Positions 62,194 to 64,000 of a DNA stretch of 64,000 nt are shown here, in pieces (position 1 is the stretch's first letter; every line of letters begins with the position of its first letter). The stretch is from NCBI RefSeq assembly GCF_002811475.1, contig NZ_NPDL01000003.1, forward strand, positions 372,001 to 436,000. The letters are read 5' to 3'. The translations under genes were made by a program, and so were the position numbers. The notes beneath the pieces are model-generated. The model was not told where the DNA came from. It did no database searches and saw nothing but the letters and a program-made list of their open reading frames with translations. This stretch comes from Leptospira hartskeerlii. Its GTDB lineage: Bacteria; Spirochaetota; Leptospiria; Leptospirales; Leptospiraceae.

Positions 62194-62208
62194 GCAATTA
62201 TCACGCCA
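62194..62208 (-). promoter_or_regulatory. Sigma54-type promoter match at the nitrate reductase start
   Basis: TTGGCGTGATAATTGC on the minus strand has the required GG-N10-GC spacing and matches the consensus YTGGCACGRNNNTTGCW except for two bases in the -24 block. The transcription start would fall near 62182, one base before ATG 62181, giving a leaderless or near-leaderless mRNA. That favours 62181 as the true start. Confidence 0.45.
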
Positions 62209-62217
62209 AATCCTTGA

Positions 62218-62451
62218 TTATTTGAAAAACGGGCTAAATAGAAGCTTCCAGAACGTGTTTTCATAGGGAGAAAGTTTTCTCATCCTCAGTTCTAAGGCAG
62301 TTTGTATAGAATTTCTGCAATGTAGTATCTTCGACAAAGCCTGTTCACTGGGATATACTGGCTTTCTCCAAGCAAGAAGTGTAGAATGTGCACTGGAATC
62401 GGGATTCAAAGTAATCGGAAACGAATTGCCTTTCTTTTTTAGATCTGGCAT
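62218..62451 (-). CDS. Small open reading frame upstream of nitrate reductase
   Basis: 77 codons with AGGAT close before the ATG. The sequence (MPDLKKKGNSFPITLNPDSS; SILHCRNS is absent, but KILHCRNSIQTALELRMRK and ENTFWKLLFSPFFK are present) is basic with a few hydrophobics. No family is recognised. It could be a small gene in the same operon as the nitrate reductase gene (36 bases to ATG 62181) or a chance frame. Confidence 0.35.
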   Translation of the reverse strand: MPDLKKKGNSFPITLNPDSSAHSTLLAWRKPVYPSEQALSKILHCRNSIQTALELRMRKLSPYENTFWKLLFSPFFK

Positions 62452-62502
62452 TTATCCTGCATATAAAGAAATACTGGATGTCTCCAGGCTCAAACCCCAA
62501 AA

Positions 62503-63024
62503 ATGAAAGAGAAGAATGAGCATGAAATTTTATTTTTTTTCTATTCCCAAGCGGATTTTTTAGAGGAAGTCTGGGCGGAATACAAAAGATCTCCCGCAAA
62601 ACTTTCCTGCTTAAATCTTATAAACTGGATCTTTGCAGCCTTTCCAATCTACGAAGACATTTCCAAACTTCTCCCGTCGGTGATCTCAAAAACAAAACTG
62701 GCCTCCGAAAATGGGAGTGATCCCGACTTTTCTTACGAATTAAAAAAAGTAGATATAAATATAAAAACTCCGAGTGAATTAGTTTCGATTCACAAAAGAG
62801 TTTCTGAAAGTAAACAAACGGATAAGAAAAAGTCCCTACAAAATAGTAAATACTTCTGGAATCTTCAAAAAGAAATCCAAGAAGGAAGAAAAGGTCCTCT
62901 ATTGGTTTCACTAGAAGAAACCGCCAAGAGTATAATTCGTTTCAATAACGAACTCGAACTGGAATTGATAGAACATTACGGATTCAATTTCCGCAAAAAA
63001 CTGAACATAGACATCGTATCTTAA
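62503..63024 (+). CDS. Hypothetical protein, mainly helical
   Basis: 173 residues, charged and Leu/Ile/Lys-rich, without signal or membrane segment (MKEKNEHEILFFFYSQADFL; LINWIFAAFPIYEDISKLLP; SLEETAKSIIRFNNELELEL). The frame is continuous and its composition is gene-like, but I know no family. The start has no good ribosome site. It is divergent from the nitrate reductase side. A sigma54-like match on the opposite strand begins just after its stop. Confidence 0.6.
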   Translation: MKEKNEHEILFFFYSQADFLEEVWAEYKRSPAKLSCLNLINWIFAAFPIYEDISKLLPSVISKTKLASENGSDPDFSYELKKVDINIKTPSELVSIHKRVSESKQTDKKKSLQNSKYFWNLQKEIQEGRKGPLLVSLEETAKSIIRFNNELELELIEHYGFNFRKKLNIDIVS

Positions 63025-63026
63025 AA

Positions 63027-63043
63027 AGCAAATTTTGTGCCAA
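63027..63043 (-). promoter_or_regulatory. Sigma54-type promoter match on the minus strand
   Basis: TTGGCACAAAATTTGCT on the minus strand matches YTGGCACGRNNNTTGCW with one mismatch (A for G) and correct GG-N10-GC spacing. It points into the 173-residue gene in antisense, toward the nitrate reductase 0.8 kb away. Confidence 0.4.
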
Positions 63044-63257
63044 TCGTATAATTTTTTAGAAAATAGCAACAAAAGAAGTCCACATTGCTTTATATTGAAG
63101 CGTCGAAGATACTACAAAAAGAATTTTCCTAGAAAACGTACCTTAATTATACAATACGCGCATTTATAAAACGCATAAAAAAGAACACTCTCGATTCTAA
63201 TTTCAGCAAATTGATTAAATCCGCCAAAATATTCAACATTAGCATATTTTTCACATG

Positions 63258-63274
63258 TTGGCACGATAATTGCT
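63258..63274 (+). promoter_or_regulatory. Perfect sigma54 promoter of the porin gene
   Basis: TTGGCACGATAATTGCT fits every fixed position of YTGGCACGRNNNTTGCW, with GG at 63260-63261 and GC at 63272-63273. The start of transcription would be near 63285 and the start codon is at 63316, a normal leader length. Confidence 0.75.
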
Positions 63275-63315
63275 AAAAGTCTTATAAAGATATTTTTTAC
63301 CCTGGGCGGTCTTGA

Positions 63316-64000
63316 ATGTATACGATCCCGAAACTAAAGTTTAATTTTCTATTTCTCTTAATAACTATCGTTATTAGTATTCCTTTATATTCGGAAGAAG
63401 ATCCGAGTAAAAACGCGAAGGAAACGAATCAGAACCCTCTGCCCTCTTCTTCCGATACGAATAAAACAGAAGGTACCGATCCGAAAATTAAGAAACCAGA
63501 ACCTAAATACAATTCTCCTTGGAAGGGAAATATTCCGGTAGATCATCTCAGAACTCTCTTGGTCACTCCGGAACAAATGAAGGACACTCAAAAGTCGGAC
63601 CTGTTTTGGTTGGATAATTTGAAACTGGGAGTTTCTGTCCGTCCCAGATTCGAAGCCAGAGAGAATCCGGACTTCAATAAGAAGACAGATGATTACAGCT
63701 CTTTCGTAGGACAGAATACTCAACTCTGGTTTTTATTCGATCCTTCTCCTTATTATGCGATCAAAGTCACTATGCAAGATAGTAGGCTTTGGGGAGGAAG
63801 CCAAACTCCTCAGAATGCCGGTAATTGGACTTACGGGCTCAGCACAGGTGCCGGGACCACTTTGACTCCGGCTACTTCTACCAATACGAATATTAGAAAT
63901 AATACGGATATTAGAGAAGCTTATATAGTATTCAAAAAAACTGATAAACTTCCTGTTTCAGTTTTCGTGGGCAGACAGGTATTCGCCTTCGGAGATCTGA
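63316..64000 (+). CDS. Alginate-export-family outer-membrane porin, 3' end cut by the right edge
   Basis: At least 228 codons, open to the edge. A signal peptide (cleavage near IPLYS-EED) precedes an acidic/Pro linker (~27-75). The barrel then begins: LKLGVSVRPRFEARENPDF, DDYSSFVGQNTQLWFLFD, YYAIKVTMQDSRLWGG, REAYIVFKKTDKLPVSV and FVGRQVFAFGD. This pattern is that of the AlgE-like (Alginate_exp) porins, which in Leptospira and other bacteria pass varied anionic solutes. A perfect sigma54 promoter is 42 bases before the ATG, so it is probably part of a nitrogen-related response. The nitrate reductase gene lies nearby, so nitrate or another nitrogen source as solute is a guess. Confidence 0.8.
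   Translation, partial: MYTIPKLKFNFLFLLITIVISIPLYSEEDPSKNAKETNQNPLPSSSDTNKTEGTDPKIKKPEPKYNSPWKGNIPVDHLRTLLVTPEQMKDTQKSDLFWLDNLKLGVSVRPRFEARENPDFNKKTDDYSSFVGQNTQLWFLFDPSPYYAIKVTMQDSRLWGGSQTPQNAGNWTYGLSTGAGTTLTPATSTNTNIRNNTDIREAYIVFKKTDKLPVSVFVGRQVFAFGDL

Larger units (their letters stand above)
63025..63315. other. Promoter region of the porin gene with two sigma54-type matches
   Basis: 291 AT-rich bases without a gene, carrying one sigma54 match on each strand (separate entries). The stretch between them is a plausible place for an enhancer-binding protein, but I cannot define its site. Confidence 0.5.

Noticed and set aside
62194..62230. FNR-type box before nitrate reductase
   Set aside because: TTGATTATTTGAA has only the left half-site; the right ATCAA half is missing.
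62345..62911. Minus-strand frames opposite the 173-residue gene
   Set aside because: Composition (runs of Phe/Leu/Arg/Ser) is typical of antisense shadows; the plus-strand frame is more protein-like.
1..64000. Mobile elements, CRISPR, prophage or RNA genes
   Set aside because: No transposase, integrase, direct-repeat array, phage structural gene (apart from the encapsulin, which is a cellular phage-capsid relative) or tRNA/rRNA sequence was recognised.

Overview
The window looks like chromosomal DNA of a Leptospira species. The evidence is the moderate-to-low GC content, the very many predicted lipoproteins with loose spirochaetal lipoboxes (LGC, ILSC, FNC, FHC), the 7TMR-DISM signalling proteins, the membrane-anchored AraC regulators, and close protein-level resemblance to Leptospira families. 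The encapsulin operon and the nitrate-reductase gene would fit a saprophytic or intermediate species, but I cannot prove the species from the sequence. I see no rRNA, tRNA, CRISPR array, insertion sequence or phage region; it reads as stable chromosome.

Layout. 0-8.5 kb: a membrane protein cut by the left edge, then an operon of two very large lipoproteins (minus strand). 8.9-19.3 kb: a mixed region with a membrane AraC regulator, a desaturase-like protein, an EamA exporter with a glycosidase-like protein, small lipoproteins, an Rrf2 regulator with an alpha/beta hydrolase, and a LysR regulator. 19.4-25.9 kb: leuCD (divergent from the LysR gene), a PlsC-type acyltransferase, an enoyl-CoA hydratase and a FadL-type outer-membrane protein. 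26.1-29.6 kb: a sulfur module of cysE facing a Family 2A encapsulin shell gene and its cysteine-desulfurase cargo gene. 30-38.8 kb: an AraC regulator, a PEBP-family protein, thiM, a large double-kinase sensor with its NarL-type regulator, and a CoA-transferase.

39.0-47.1 kb: a complete cbb3 oxidase locus, ccoN-ccoO-ccoQ-ccoP-ccoG-ccoH-ccoI-ccoS plus a DsbD_2/TauE-like membrane protein, with a good FNR/CRP-type box upstream and a Crp/Fnr-family gene just downstream. Both ccoQ and ccoS are short genes of about 50 codons. 47.1-58.7 kb: a beta-CASP nuclease, a LytS/LytTR two-component pair, Hsp20, HdeD, a TetR gene divergent from an MBL-hydrolase/SDR operon, and a DISM-SpoIIE phosphatase. 58.7-64 kb: a 1175-residue fusion of assimilatory nitrate reductase with its FAD/NAD(P)H and BFD electron-entry modules, two small unknown genes, and a porin cut by the right edge.

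Three systems deserve most attention. First, the encapsulin plus cysteine desulfurase plus serine acetyltransferase set, a probable protein-bounded sulfur compartment whose two facing transcription units share an AT-rich palindromic motif. Second, the nitrate-reductase/porin locus, which has sigma54-type (-24/-12) promoter matches, one of them perfect. Third, several clean candidate operators in divergent promoters: duplicated TTGACA-N14-TGTCAA dyads at tetR, an ATATAAC-N5-GTTATAT dyad between the LysR gene and leuC, and a 16-bp palindrome before the first AraC gene.
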